Shown: positions 46,693 to 56,632 of the stretch, piece after piece
Layout: each line of letters begins with the position of its first letter
Position numbering within the stretch: position 1 is the first letter of the stretch
Assembly: GCA_000828075.3 (NCBI GenBank)
Contig: JXCB02000033.1
Location: 753,126-817,125, forward strand
Length of the DNA: 64,000 bases
Direction: 5' to 3'
Source: Tolypothrix campylonemoides VB511288
Lineage (GTDB): Bacteria > Cyanobacteriota > Cyanobacteriia > Cyanobacteriales > Nostocaceae
Notes under the pieces: generated by a model
The model's input: the letters and a program-made list of their open reading frames with translations, nothing else
Database searches by the model: none
Told to the model about the DNA's origin: nothing
Program-made: the position numbers and the translations under genes

Positions 46693-48324
46693 ATGGCTAA
46701 GCAGCGCTCAAAACAAAAGCAGATTCAAGACATTGCACAAGAAACTTTTGGTTATAATCACTTACGTCCTGGACAACAACAAGTGATCGAAGCTGTTGTC
46801 CAGGGACACGACACTCTAGCTGTGATGCCTACAGGTTCAGGTAAATCAGCAATCTACCAAATTGCTGCCTTGTTAGTTCCTGGTGCAACTGTAGTTATTT
46901 CTCCTTTAATTGCCCTTCAGCATGACCAAGTAGAAGCGATTGAGGAACAGGATGTGGCGGAAGCTGCTGTTGTTAACTCTGCCATACCGAACGCAGAACG
47001 GGAGGAGGCGTTTGCAGACTTAGAAAAGAAAAAGCTAGAATTTTTATTTCTCGCTCCAGAACAATTTAATAATGAGGAAGTCCTCGCACGAATAGCAGAT
47101 GCAAAACCTTCTCTATTTGTAGTAGACGAAGCTCATTGTATCAGCGAGTGGGGGCATGATTTCCGTCCTGATTACTTGCGCTTGGGTGGTGTGATTGATA
47201 CGCTTGGTCATCCTACTGTACTTGCTTTAACTGCTACTGCTTCACCAATTGTGCGGGATGAGATTGTAGAACGCTTGGGTATGCGGAAGCCGCGTATATT
47301 TGTACGTGGATTTGACCGTCCGAATATCTGGTTAGGTGTGGAGACTTTCCACGATGAAGCTGAGAAACAAACTGCTTTGGTCAAGCGTGTTGGCGCTGCC
47401 GAAAAGCCTGGTATAATTTACGCTGCAACTCGTAAGTACAGTGAGGAAATTGCTGAAGCTTTATGTAAAAAAGGAATCAAAGCAGTCCATTATCATGCAG
47501 GAATGAAAGCATCAGAACGCGAGCAAGTTCAAACTGCATTCATGGCTGATGAGGCAGAGGTTATTGTTGCGACTACTGCTTTTGGTATGGGGGTAGATAA
47601 ATCGAATGTGCGCTTTGTCTTTCACTACGACATTAGCGATTCGATTGACTCATATTATCAGGAAATTGGACGCGCCGGACGGGATGGGGAAGAGGCGAAA
47701 GCGATTCTGTTTTATCGTTCAAATGACCTCAACATCCGCCGTTTTTTAACCAGTGGCGGTAAGGTAGATTTTGAGGAAGTTTTGCAAGTTGCAGAAGCAG
47801 TACAAAAGGCTGATGCGCCACTTGAGCCGGAAGATTTACAGGAACAAACAGAACTCTCTCAAAATAAACTTACAAAAGCTCTTAGTCGGTTGGAAGAAGT
47901 GGAGGCGGTAGAAATTTTGCCGACTGGTGAGGTTACTAAAAGCGAGGTAGAAGTTAACGAAGAATCAGCAGCTTCTTCAGCAGCATTGGCTGAGGAACGA
48001 CGAGAACAATTTGTGCGATCGCGCTTAGAAATGATGCGAAACTACGCCGAATTGCAAGATTGTCGTCGCCAGTATCTGCTCAACTATTTTGGTGAACCAA
48101 TACAAAATAAGTGTGGATTTTGCGATAATTGCCAAGCTGGAGTTACTGTTGAGCAAACTGCCTTTCAACCTTTCCCTATCAACAGCAATGTCATTCACAC
48201 CAAGTTTGGTAAAGGACGGGTGATGCGCTACGAAGGCGATAAAGTGGTGATTTTGTTTGACAAGGTGGGTTATAAAACCTTCGCTGTTGAGCTTGTGCAG
48301 GGACTGCTAAAGCAAGTGGATTAG
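46693..48324 (+). CDS. recQ: RecQ-type ATP-dependent DNA helicase
   Basis: A 543-residue 3'-5' helicase. Helicase motifs are complete: the Q-motif region [10 protein letters not shown], Walker [16 protein letters not shown] box [25 protein letters not shown], then [13 protein letters not shown] and [10 protein letters not shown]. The RQC zinc-binding cysteines are seen in [15 protein letters not shown] and CGFCDNC. There is no HRDC domain; instead a 60-residue tail ([19 protein letters not shown]) resembles a small beta-rich binding module found on some bacterial RecQ-like proteins. Likely role in repair or fork processing. Monocistronic. Confidence 0.92.
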   Translation: MAKQRSKQKQIQDIAQETFGYNHLRPGQQQVIEAVVQGHDTLAVMPTGSGKSAIYQIAALLVPGATVVISPLIALQHDQVEAIEEQDVAEAAVVNSAIPNAEREEAFADLEKKKLEFLFLAPEQFNNEEVLARIADAKPSLFVVDEAHCISEWGHDFRPDYLRLGGVIDTLGHPTVLALTATASPIVRDEIVERLGMRKPRIFVRGFDRPNIWLGVETFHDEAEKQTALVKRVGAAEKPGIIYAATRKYSEEIAEALCKKGIKAVHYHAGMKASEREQVQTAFMADEAEVIVATTAFGMGVDKSNVRFVFHYDISDSIDSYYQEIGRAGRDGEEAKAILFYRSNDLNIRRFLTSGGKVDFEEVLQVAEAVQKADAPLEPEDLQEQTELSQNKLTKALSRLEEVEAVEILPTGEVTKSEVEVNEESAASSAALAEERREQFVRSRLEMMRNYAELQDCRRQYLLNYFGEPIQNKCGFCDNCQAGVTVEQTAFQPFPINSNVIHTKFGKGRVMRYEGDKVVILFDKVGYKTFAVELVQGLLKQVD

Positions 48325-48661
48325 AACATCAAAGAGTCTACCCTAGTACTGTCTTGCGGAATTCACGCATTTAAAAAGCTTACGTCACAAACTTGTTGTT
48401 CCTGTTTGAATGGTAGCTTTATTTCCGCTGATAAGTACTAGTTGGAGAGACTTTTATCATCACAAAGTCAATTTCATGGGATTACCAAGTTTTATAAATG
48501 TAATCCAGTATTAATACTGACGCTGCTCAAGTATACTTGTGAATAAGATCTAACAATTGCTGGTGTAACAACTAACAAGAATTCTAGTTTTTTTCTTGTT
48601 TATTGACTGAATTTTTAGTCTTTTCACCGGTATATAGTGTTAGACCTTGAGGAGGAGAATT
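48325..48661. other. Intergenic region, nothing recognised
   Basis: About 335 bp of AT-rich sequence ending in a strong AGGAGGAG ribosome-binding site for the next gene. Confidence 0.4.
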
Positions 48662-48853
48662 ATGCCTAAAATGAATCTAGGGCAGCTAGAAAAAAACTTG
48701 AACGAAGTTAACTATCCGGTTAGCAAAAAATACTTGATTAAGTATGCTGAAGAAAAAGGTACCGACGAAAAAGTACTTCGAGCTTTGAAACAGCTACCTT
48801 CAAAAGAGTATGAAACGCTAGCAGATGTCACCAAAGCTATCAACAAAAGTTAA
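48662..48853 (+). CDS. DUF2795-family small protein
   Basis: 63 residues starting at the ATG 48662 (MPKMNLGQLEKNLNEVNYPV), with an excellent AGGAGGAGAATT ahead of it. The sequence NYPVSKKYLIKYAEEKGTDE and RALKQLPSKEYETLADVTKA is the DUF2795 pattern, a small helical domain found in stress-related or nucleic-acid-associated contexts, function unknown. Followed about 115 bp later by another small gene on the same strand. Confidence 0.8.
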   Translation: MPKMNLGQLEKNLNEVNYPVSKKYLIKYAEEKGTDEKVLRALKQLPSKEYETLADVTKAINKS

Positions 48854-48969
48854 GAAACCTCTCCAGAAATTAGATAATATCTCAAGCAACACAAAGATGT
48901 CAAACTTCTGCTTGAAATGTCTAATAGTGGATGAGTCTAGAAGAGGAATGAGCAATACCAGGAGTAAAT

Positions 48970-49230
48970 ATGAGCAACAGCGTACTAACTGCAACCACGA
49001 CCGTCAAAACACTCTCGCTAGCAGATTGGCTAGTGATCGCCGACACTCTGAACTATGAGCGGTTGTGGGCATTCGATAAATTTAGCCAACACTCATCACC
49101 AGAAACATACGACCTCAGCACCCTAACTATACAAGATTGGGAAGAAATAGCAGAACTCATTGGATGTGACAAATATTGGGCTAACCGCAGATTCCGTGCT
49201 TACGCTGTTAACTCAAAAAGCAGTCGATAG
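48970..49230 (+). CDS. Small protein of unknown function
   Basis: 86 residues, preceded by AGGAG at 5 nt. Two similar helical motifs are visible: SLADWLVIADTLNYERLWAF and TIQDWEEIAELIGCDKYWAN, which look like an internal duplication of a DW-(E/L)-IA-(D/E)-x-(I/L) unit. Family not recognised. Lies just after the DUF2795-like gene and may be transcribed with it. Confidence 0.6.
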   Translation: MSNSVLTATTTVKTLSLADWLVIADTLNYERLWAFDKFSQHSSPETYDLSTLTIQDWEEIAELIGCDKYWANRRFRAYAVNSKSSR

Positions 49231-49792
49231 TTGTTCGCTTGCTTCCTTATAATGAGGGCATCAAACAAGCCTTCGGCAAAGCCATATGGTGCGCGTTTCC
49301 AGCGCCACTTTTTTCTCGCGATCGCGGCTCAATCTTACAACAAGCCGCGATCGCGCTCTGTTTGGCATCTGCTTATACACGGCTTGTCGCATTAGTCAAG
49401 CGTAATGCTAGAGAGTCAGTCATGAAGTGCCACGCAGAGATACTCTCGTTCCGATTTTATTTTTGGTTTACTCCTAAGATGTACATTTTCTAACCCTCAT
49501 ATAGTAAGGCTTTCAGAAAGTGAAGAATGCAGGTGCATCTTTCATATGTTGCGAGGGGGTTTAATACTTTTGACTTTTGACTTTTGACTTCCCCCTCGTG
49601 GGGCGCTCATATCTTGCACCTCTCCGTAGAAGCCTAGGCTTAGTCAAAAGCAGCGCAATAAAGTTACATTACTTTTCTTGGCTTTTATCGGTAAAACAAG
49701 GGCTTCACGCTTTGTATTGAGTATTTAGTGTATCAAACTTTCTTTGTGCAAGATGTCAGTTTAGGAACTTATCCAAGTCTGTCCTGATTTTG
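49231..49792. other. Intergenic region before the tandem duplication
   Basis: Contains two nearby GCGATCGC sites, a TTTTGAC heptamer array (49567-49590), and no supported gene. Confidence 0.45.
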
Positions 49793-50308
49793 ATGCCAAA
49801 AATTCATCAGCTAAAAAATTACGTGCGCTCTTTATGTGCAGTGGCTGTAATAGCTTTGGGTGTGCCGAGACGCGCTTGCTCCCCGGTGGTGAAATGCACA
49901 AACCAGGCTGAGTGACTCCGACAAAAAGTTTTAGCCTTAACTGAACCGTTTTGTGGTAAGCAGCAGTTAGGCATTAATAAAAGTAATATTAAATGTTTGC
50001 TTAACTGTCTTAACTGTCTTAACTGTCCTTGCATTTGCATTAGGGATGTAATGCCAAAAATTCATCAGCTAAAAAATTACGTGCGCTCTTTATGTGCAGT
50101 CGCTGTAATAGCTTTGGGTATGCCGAGACGCGGTTGCTCCCCGGTGGTGAAATGCACAAACAGGCTGAGTGACTCCGACAAAGAGTTTTAGCCTTAACTG
50201 AACCGTATTGTAGTATGCAGCAGTTAGACATTAATAAAACTAATATTAAACGTTTGCTTAACTGTCTTAACTGTCTTAACTGTCCTTGCATTTACATTAA
50301 GAATGTAA
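49793..50308. repeat. 258-bp direct tandem duplication
   Basis: Copy 1 (49793-50050) and copy 2 (50051-50308) are nearly identical, differing by scattered substitutions and single-base indels. Each begins ATGCCAAAAATTCATCAGC and contains a triple 10-mer CTTAACTGTC near its end. Each copy has a short plus-strand frame starting MPKIHQLKNYVRSLCAVAVI, hydrophobic like a signal peptide, of 40 codons in copy 1 and 46 in copy 2. Coding status is unclear. Confidence 0.9.
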
Positions 50309-50471
50309 TAATCTGTTGATGTGAAGTTACATTAATGCCCGCTAGGGCGTGTCATCAATTACCTTAAGTGGAGCAAGTGCCACGGACAGTTTGTATTCAA
50401 ACACTAAATAAATGCTTTCAACTGCTTTGTTTGCTGTGAGTAGATTTTGTCGAGTAGAGAAAAAGTAAACC

Positions 50472-51230
50472 ATGACAAGCACCCTGGCATATAACCTGGA
50501 AAAGCAGTTAAACTTTTCCGGTTCGCACATAGATGCGAAATACGTTGAAAATGTGAGAAATTATTACATCAACAACGAAACTATTGTGGTCAACCCACAT
50601 ATGTGGGATGTTTGCGTTGGTCAGCCCGTTAGAAATATTATTCCTGCTTTCTCCTCAACTATCCTAAAAGACATAACCATTGAGAAGGCTGAAGCACTGA
50701 TATTGATCGAGGTCAAAGACCCCACCAACATCGGGAATATTATTTTGGAAGAGGGTTGGTTTCTTTTAGGCGATACTATTGAAGATTCTGCCAGTGGTGG
50801 CGACACCGACGAACTACGCTACCCCAAGAATACACCTCTATGGAAATCGCCACAAGATGACGCGGGTATTGTAGAGATCGACCCGTATTACATGACCAGG
50901 CAAGCAAACACGCCGAGTGAAAAGCAAAGCTTTGTCGTTAAACTCAATTTATGGTTTGCACCCTCACATACCAATTGTTTCATACACAACGAGCATGAGT
51001 TTATCGAAACCCACACACAGGTATTCGGTACTGGTAGAATGCAGAAGTTCAAAGCTCAAGATTATGGCACTCTCTATGAAGATATGTTGATGAGTCCAGG
51101 CTTCACAACTTCTGTTCCATTTTGTCAAGTTGAAGAAAATGGCAAATGCATTTATCCGTGGCATCAATATTACGCAGATACAGATTGCATTTGGATGGCA
51201 ATAGAGTATCACCCGTTGGCTAAAGCTTAA
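50472..51230 (+). CDS. Cupin-like protein adjacent to the glucan-lyase-like gene
   Basis: 252 residues, soluble, no signal peptide. The C-terminal half looks like a cupin metal site: FIHNEHEFIETHTQVFGTGR provides several histidines and a glutamate, and YPWHQYYADTDCIWMAIEYH a second cluster with two more histidines. The N-terminal half is beta-rich (VVNPHMWDVCVGQPV) and may be a second, degenerate cupin. It is 196 bp upstream of the GH31 gene on the same strand. Because cupin-type enzymes process anhydrofructose in fungi (aldos-2-ulose dehydratase / ascopyrone tautomerase), a role downstream of the lyase is possible. That is inference; the family was not recognised with certainty. Confidence 0.65.
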   Translation: MTSTLAYNLEKQLNFSGSHIDAKYVENVRNYYINNETIVVNPHMWDVCVGQPVRNIIPAFSSTILKDITIEKAEALILIEVKDPTNIGNIILEEGWFLLGDTIEDSASGGDTDELRYPKNTPLWKSPQDDAGIVEIDPYYMTRQANTPSEKQSFVVKLNLWFAPSHTNCFIHNEHEFIETHTQVFGTGRMQKFKAQDYGTLYEDMLMSPGFTTSVPFCQVEENGKCIYPWHQYYADTDCIWMAIEYHPLAKA

Positions 51231-51425
51231 ACGAGTACAACTTCATTGAGGGAGATTGCCTACCTTATTTTGACATGGCGATCGCCAATACCAAGCACAT
51301 CCTGTGTCCTTGGCTGAAAAAGATTGCACAAATTAATCTTGAGAGTCCGGGGTAGGAAGTAAAGGTAGCTCTACCTCAGTTAGTCTTGCACAAAAGTTCC
51401 TTTAATACCACCAGAGGTTTAGTAT

Positions 51426-54400
51426 ATGTCAGGGCCAATTCTATCTGATGCCTACAAGTTCGTGACAGTCGAAGAATACTTCAAAGATATCAAAAGCTGG
51501 GAAACCCTAAAGAAAGCCTCTTCTTATCAATACCTAGACAAAGAACAAACACTGATACTTGAGTTTCAAAAGAGCGATGGCAATACCACTGCCATGCTGC
51601 TTCAGTTCGTTCAGAATGATACCTTTCGGGTTCGTTTCAACCCCAAAAAACGCAAGGAAGATTACACCAATAAAAATACTCGTGCGTTAGTCCAAAACAC
51701 TTTCGATGAGTTAAAGAAAGACGCACAGCAGGGAGATGAAGAGTTTTATATAGACTACGAGGACAAAGGTGGTCACGCCTGCATACTAACTACGAGAAAG
51801 CAGCGGAATAAAGAATCTGTGATGCAGGTAAGAGTCACCACAGATCCATTCCAGATCACTGTGATCAATTGCGAGCCTGACGGCACCAGCTTTAAAGTCT
51901 GGGAGACATCAGTACCTGGAATACTATACACTCCCAACGGAAATGACGATTATGCGATTATCCAGTCTGTGGACAAACCCGCACCAGCCAAGTTTATTGG
52001 CTTTGGCGAACAAGGAGGCAAGTCACTGTGCCGCAATAGTGGGCAACTAAACTATTTCAATTTCGATAACATGCGGTACCGGCAGGTCTATAACTACGGT
52101 CCGTTAGACGGACGGGAACCGCTTTACCACTCAGAACCGTTCTTCATTGAATTTAACGGCGTTCCTGAAAAAGATTGCGTCACCGGCATGTACGTTGACA
52201 ATCGCGGTCAAATCCTGATGGATATTGGCTACCACAACTCCAGTACCTATCTGGTCGGTACCCGCTTCGGCGACCTTGACTATTATTTCTTCATGGCAGA
52301 CACTCCTGCGGAGCTGATAAACAGCTTTACTGAGATTGTCGGACGCTCGCGGCTAAAACCCAGATGGGCTTTGGGATACCATCAAGGATGCTATGGGTAT
52401 GAAGACCGGGGCGCTCTGGAATGGACTGTTCGCAAGCATCGTGACTACCAAATTCCCCTGGATGGTCTTCATGTGGATGTAGACGTACAGGATAACTATC
52501 ACACCTTCACCATTAATACAGAGAAGTTTCCCGATCCCAAAGGCATGTTTGCCAATTTAAAAGCTCAAGGTGTGAAGTGCAGCACGAACATTACCCCAAT
52601 TATTAGCAGCAACCAGAAATCGTACTACAAATCCTACACGGAAGGCGTGGAAAAGGGCTATTTTGTACGAGATAAGCGCTTCTTCGGCGATCTCAATCTG
52701 AGCAACCCTGAAGACCTTAACAAAGGTTACAGCTACCAGAATTTCGATCCACCTGGGCAGCAAAGCGTTTTCTTCGCATACGACCCAGAGCACAACGCCA
52801 ATACGGGCAATTTTTATATCGGCGAAGTTTACTATGGAAATGACCGAATTACAGGACAGGAAATGGGTACGCCCGGTCATTACCCCGATTTAGGACGGCA
52901 AGAGGTGCGTGATTGGTGGGGTAAGCAATATCAATATCTCTTTGATATGGGACTGGAAATGGTTTGGCAGGACATGACAACACCTGCTATCCGTTCCCGT
53001 CGTGGCGATATGCGGGGCTTCCCCTTCCGATTGCTGGTTACTGACGATTCTATTGTGGGAGAGGAACCCAAACTGACGCCAGCTATTAAGGTGTGGAATT
53101 TGTACTCGTACAATCTCCACAAAGCCACCTACCACGGTCTCAACAACCTTGTCTACTCAGAGCAGTCAGATAAAGCAGGACAGCGCCGCAAGGATCGTAA
53201 CTTCATCGTCGGGCGCGGCAGTTTCACAGGCGCACACCGCTTTGCCGCATTGTGGACAGGGGACAACTCTTCAACCTGGGATTTTCTGAAGATGAACGTG
53301 GCCCAAGTGATGTCACTTGGCATGACCGGTGTCACCATCTGCGGGCAAGATGTCGGTGGCTTTGAACAAGAGAACGACGAGCAACACTGGGTTGGTCCTG
53401 AACTGTTTATCCGCTGGACCGCTGCGGGAGCTTTCCTACCCTGGTTCCGCAACCACTATATGCGTAAGGGGCGGAAAGAATTCCAAGAAATCTTCATGTA
53501 CGAAGAATGGTTTAACCAACATCGGGGTGGTCAGCTGCCGGAACCGCAAGATTTGTACCGCGCGGTTTTACCTGCCTGCAAGTATTACATTGAATTGCGG
53601 TATCGGCTCCTCCAGGTCTTCTATGACGCCATGTTTGAGAACACATTTGATGGGTTGCCCATCTGTCGCCCCATGTTTCTCAACGACCCAAAAGACAAGG
53701 CGCTCTACAACGACAAAATCGCCTTCCTTGACGACCAATTCTTCGTCCGCCACGATATCCTCGTCGCTCCAGTTCTAAATCCGCAGTCAGCTGAGAACGG
53801 CTACGGCAAACGTGATGTTTATTTGCCTGCTGGTAGCAACTGGTATTCTTTTAAAGACAACAAACAGCCTCTTGATGCTGCTGTCGATGGTGGGACTACT
53901 ATACGCGGTTTTGATGCGAGTCTGAGTGGCGACCCCAAACACATTCCCTTTATCGTTCCTATCTACGTGCGAGCAGGCGCAATCATACCCACTATAGAGG
54001 TTGAACAATATGTGGGAGAGCGGAACAGCAAAGGTCTGCTCAATCCTATAACGTTGAACATCTATCCTGGTGAAAGTGGCCAATACACCATGTACTTGGA
54101 TGATGGCAAGAGCCGTGCTTCTGAACCCAAGGAGTCAGCTATATACGATAACGATGACTTGGCGAACAGCGAATATCGTGAAGTACTGATTACGCACAAC
54201 AAAACTGGTTCAACACGCCAGATTACCGTGGAGCGTAAACATGACAACTATCAGCCCAAAGAAGACTTTTTCTTCGTAGCGATCCTGCACGATCCATCTG
54301 AAACCAAAGGCAATTCAAGTGTCTTCAAGAAGCTAACAATAAACGGGCAAGAGGTCGGTTTAATTTCAGGCGGCGACCCTGGAGAACGGGCGTATAAGCT

Positions 54401-54512
54401 AAGCGGTTCTCACCAGAATGCCTGGTACTACAACGAAAACATCAGAATCAGTTTCGTCAAGGTGTTTGATAACAATCCGTCGATCAAAATACAGGCAGAA
54501 TACAATGCCTAA
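51426..54512 (+). CDS. GH31 enzyme, probable alpha-1,4-glucan lyase
   Basis: 1028 residues, no signal peptide, so cytoplasmic. The GH31 barrel lies at about 340-840 after a beta-rich N-domain; two beta domains follow. Instead of the hydrolase nucleophile motif (DMNE) it has GLEMVWQDMTTPAI with D516; the acid/base region is ALWTGDNSSTW with D613. GLHVDVDVQDNYHTF, ICGQDVGGFE and LPWFRNHYMRKG also resemble the red-algal and fungal alpha-1,4-glucan lyases as I remember them (VWQDMTVPAM, AVDVDMQDD, LPWFRNHYDRW). Such enzymes release 1,5-anhydro-D-fructose from glycogen or maltosaccharides by elimination. An ordinary alpha-glucosidase is the alternative. AGAGG lies 8 nt before the ATG. Confidence 0.8.
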   Translation: MSGPILSDAYKFVTVEEYFKDIKSWETLKKASSYQYLDKEQTLILEFQKSDGNTTAMLLQFVQNDTFRVRFNPKKRKEDYTNKNTRALVQNTFDELKKDAQQGDEEFYIDYEDKGGHACILTTRKQRNKESVMQVRVTTDPFQITVINCEPDGTSFKVWETSVPGILYTPNGNDDYAIIQSVDKPAPAKFIGFGEQGGKSLCRNSGQLNYFNFDNMRYRQVYNYGPLDGREPLYHSEPFFIEFNGVPEKDCVTGMYVDNRGQILMDIGYHNSSTYLVGTRFGDLDYYFFMADTPAELINSFTEIVGRSRLKPRWALGYHQGCYGYEDRGALEWTVRKHRDYQIPLDGLHVDVDVQDNYHTFTINTEKFPDPKGMFANLKAQGVKCSTNITPIISSNQKSYYKSYTEGVEKGYFVRDKRFFGDLNLSNPEDLNKGYSYQNFDPPGQQSVFFAYDPEHNANTGNFYIGEVYYGNDRITGQEMGTPGHYPDLGRQEVRDWWGKQYQYLFDMGLEMVWQDMTTPAIRSRRGDMRGFPFRLLVTDDSIVGEEPKLTPAIKVWNLYSYNLHKATYHGLNNLVYSEQSDKAGQRRKDRNFIVGRGSFTGAHRFAALWTGDNSSTWDFLKMNVAQVMSLGMTGVTICGQDVGGFEQENDEQHWVGPELFIRWTAAGAFLPWFRNHYMRKGRKEFQEIFMYEEWFNQHRGGQLPEPQDLYRAVLPACKYYIELRYRLLQVFYDAMFENTFDGLPICRPMFLNDPKDKALYNDKIAFLDDQFFVRHDILVAPVLNPQSAENGYGKRDVYLPAGSNWYSFKDNKQPLDAAVDGGTTIRGFDASLSGDPKHIPFIVPIYVRAGAIIPTIEVEQYVGERNSKGLLNPITLNIYPGESGQYTMYLDDGKSRASEPKESAIYDNDDLANSEYREVLITHNKTGSTRQITVERKHDNYQPKEDFFFVAILHDPSETKGNSSVFKKLTINGQEVGLISGGDPGERAYKLSGSHQNAWYYNENIRISFVKVFDNNPSIKIQAEYNA

Positions 54513-55099
54513 ATTATCTACACTCCTCTGACGGCTGAGTGTAAGTAGTTCTCTTCCGGTATTTTCTACGGGGTAGTGCAACAGCACTGCTCCCATTTCT
54601 TCTCTAAATTGCTTGTATTTAATCGCCTAACAGTGGGGTGGGCATCCCTCCCTGCTCAGTTTATAGGACGGGCGCTTAGTGCTACTCCCACAAGAAAATA
54701 GCCTTGTTCCTAGTCAGAAACTAGGAATACCATTAAGGAGGCTCTGCCTCCCCTACTTGCGGCAGAGCCGCTTGAACGGCATTTCCTGCTTAGCTACCGA
54801 AACGAGATTTTGAAAGGGTTTTGGCTTAAGTTGACACCAATGGTACCAATCCCATTCCACAAGAAATATGTTGGGGTAGCCTACGCTAAGCGCATAAATC
54901 GCCTTAGGGACTTCCAAATAAAAAATATCCCAAATTTTCTTGTGGGATGGAGAGAAGTCCGATCGGAGGTTTCCTCCGTTAGCGCAAGCTCCTCGCGGAG
55001 CGAGGCTCGGAACTTCGGAGTGTCCCCACCCGTCCTTTGTATTCAGGGCGGGCTAGAAGCCCACCCCACAAGATGGATAATTTATTTCTTGGAAATCCC
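54513..55099. other. Intergenic region with repeat blocks
   Basis: Contains a GAGGCTCTGCCTCCCC...GGCAGAGCCGCTTG inverted block (54738-54776) and a TGGAGAGAAGTCC...GGAACTTCGG block (54947-55018) related to the one at 38022. The frame at 54810 is translated repeat. No gene. Confidence 0.55.
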
Positions 55100-55102
55100 T
55101 TA

Positions 55103-55339
55103 GAGGATGTTTGGAAAGTCCAAAATAAGTATGATTTGTCATTCTGAGCGGAATGAAATGAAGCGTTCGCGAACGCGAGTGCGTGCGCTTTGCGCTCAGC
55201 GTGTCCTTTTGGACTCAGGGACTCAGAATCCCAATTTTTCGTTGAGGCTGAGATGCAACACTTGTGCTGTCGCTCCGTGCCTCGCAGAGCGAGGTCGCAC
55301 GGTACACCATGACAAAAACTATACTTTTGAAACATCCTC
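55103..55339. mobile_element. 237-bp MITE with IS5-like ends and TTA target duplication
   Basis: Left end GAGGATGTTTGGAAAG (55103) and right end, read inverted, GAGGATGTTTCAAAAG (55339). TTA at 55100-55102 and 55340-55342 are the presumed target-site copies. No transposase is encoded. It is inserted directly beside a 43-bp hairpin repeat. Confidence 0.8.
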
Positions 55340-55341
55340 TT

Positions 55342-55384
55342 AGATTCCCGACTTCTTAAAGAAGTCGGGAATCTTGTTGTTCAC
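55342..55384. repeat. 43-bp hairpin repeat, copy 2 (inverted)
   Basis: Exact inverted copy of 22876-22918, with stem AGATTCCCGACTTC / GAAGTCGGGAATCT followed by TTGTTGTTCAC. Confidence 0.9.
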
Positions 55385-55528
55385 AGTTTCCCCCTACTCC
55401 CGCATCTATTATTTTTGTGCATTTGCACAATTGCAATGACCAACAGGAAAAACTTCTTTGGTCAAATGCCCAATGAACTGAAGTTCGGGACAGAGTAATG
55501 TTAGATCAGTCGTCCAAGAGGTGAATGC

Positions 55529-56632
55529 GTGTCCCACAGAAATCGACTCAGCAAGCATCTACCCATCGCTCGGATAGCTCTTGTGCGATCGCTTCCCGGA
55601 TTGGGCGATTTACTGTGTGCTGTCCCTGCAATAAGAGCTTTACGCGCAGCTTTTCCACAGAGCCACATGACTCTGATTGGTCTTGCATGGGCAAAAGCTT
55701 TCGTGGAGCGCTTCAGCGATTACCTTGATGAGTTCTTAGAATTTCCCGGCTATCCAGGCATTCCTGAAATTGCTCCACCTGTCCACAAAATACCACAGTT
55801 CTTCGCTAGCGTACAGCAACAACGCTTTGACTTGGCATTGCAAATGCATGGTAGCGGTATCATCAGCAATACTTTCACCGTCTTACTTGGTGCGCGTGTC
55901 AACGCTGGTTTTTATCTGCCTGGTCAATACTGTCCAGATGCAGATTATTTCCTACCATACCCAGACCACGAACCAGAAGTATGGCGTCACCTGCGGTTGA
56001 TGGAATATTTGGGAATACCACTCCAAGGCGATGAACTGGAATTTCCCCTAAATAAAGAGGATTTTTCGGCTTTGCATAAAGTCGAGGAAGTCCAAGCTCT
56101 CCAGAAAGGAAAGTATGTCTGCATTCACCCTGGTGCAAGTGTGCCAGAAAGACGTTGGTCTGTGGAAAATTTTGCTGCTGTTGCTGATGCGATCGCTGCT
56201 CGTGGTTTCCAGGTTGTGCTAACTGGCACAGCACCAGAAGCAAATCTTACACAGTCAATTGCCCAAATGATGCAAGCAAAGCCGATTAATTTGGCGGGAA
56301 AGACCAACTTGGGTGCATTGGCAGCGCTTTTGAACAAAGCAGAATTACTGATATCTAACGATACGGGTGTGTCGCATTTAGCAGCAGCTTTGAAAGTGAA
56401 AAGTGTTGTGATTTTTACCAACTCTGACCCGCATCGTTGGGCACCATTAGACCGGAATATTCATCGGGTGTTAAGTTCTGAGTCAGTTTTGCTGCAAACC
56501 GCAGAGACGCAGAGAGGGGGAGATAAAGAAGACAATTTAATTTCCTCATTTCCCTACCACTCCATCACTCCAGCAATGGTGATGGTTCAGGTGGATGATC
56601 TCCTGTCAAAGGAGGTAGCGAATGTTACCTGA
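55529..56632 (+). CDS. Glycosyltransferase family 9 (heptosyltransferase-like)
   Basis: 367 residues. GT9 enzymes transfer heptose from ADP-heptose to a lipopolysaccharide core or related glycan at the inner face of the membrane. Signatures: ALVRSLPGLGDLLCAVPAIR at the N-terminus, IHPGASVPERRWSVENFA at the start of the second Rossmann domain, and LISNDTGVSHLAAALKVKSV for the nucleotide-sugar site. GTG start at 55529 with AGAGG upstream. It overlaps the next GT9 gene by 11 bp, so the two are translated together. First gene of the heptose/glycan cluster. Confidence 0.92.
   Translation: MSHRNRLSKHLPIARIALVRSLPGLGDLLCAVPAIRALRAAFPQSHMTLIGLAWAKAFVERFSDYLDEFLEFPGYPGIPEIAPPVHKIPQFFASVQQQRFDLALQMHGSGIISNTFTVLLGARVNAGFYLPGQYCPDADYFLPYPDHEPEVWRHLRLMEYLGIPLQGDELEFPLNKEDFSALHKVEEVQALQKGKYVCIHPGASVPERRWSVENFAAVADAIAARGFQVVLTGTAPEANLTQSIAQMMQAKPINLAGKTNLGALAALLNKAELLISNDTGVSHLAAALKVKSVVIFTNSDPHRWAPLDRNIHRVLSSESVLLQTAETQRGGDKEDNLISSFPYHSITPAMVMVQVDDLLSKEVANVT

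Noticed and set aside
49819-50291. Two minus-strand frames (about 73 and 83 residues) in the tandem duplication
   Set aside because: They start in the CTTAACTGTC triple repeat (QLRQLRQL), diverge after a frameshift and lack ribosome-binding sites.
54810-55103. Plus-strand frame of 97 residues after the GH31 gene
   Set aside because: It crosses the TGGAGAGAAGTCC repeat block and palindromes; no motif.
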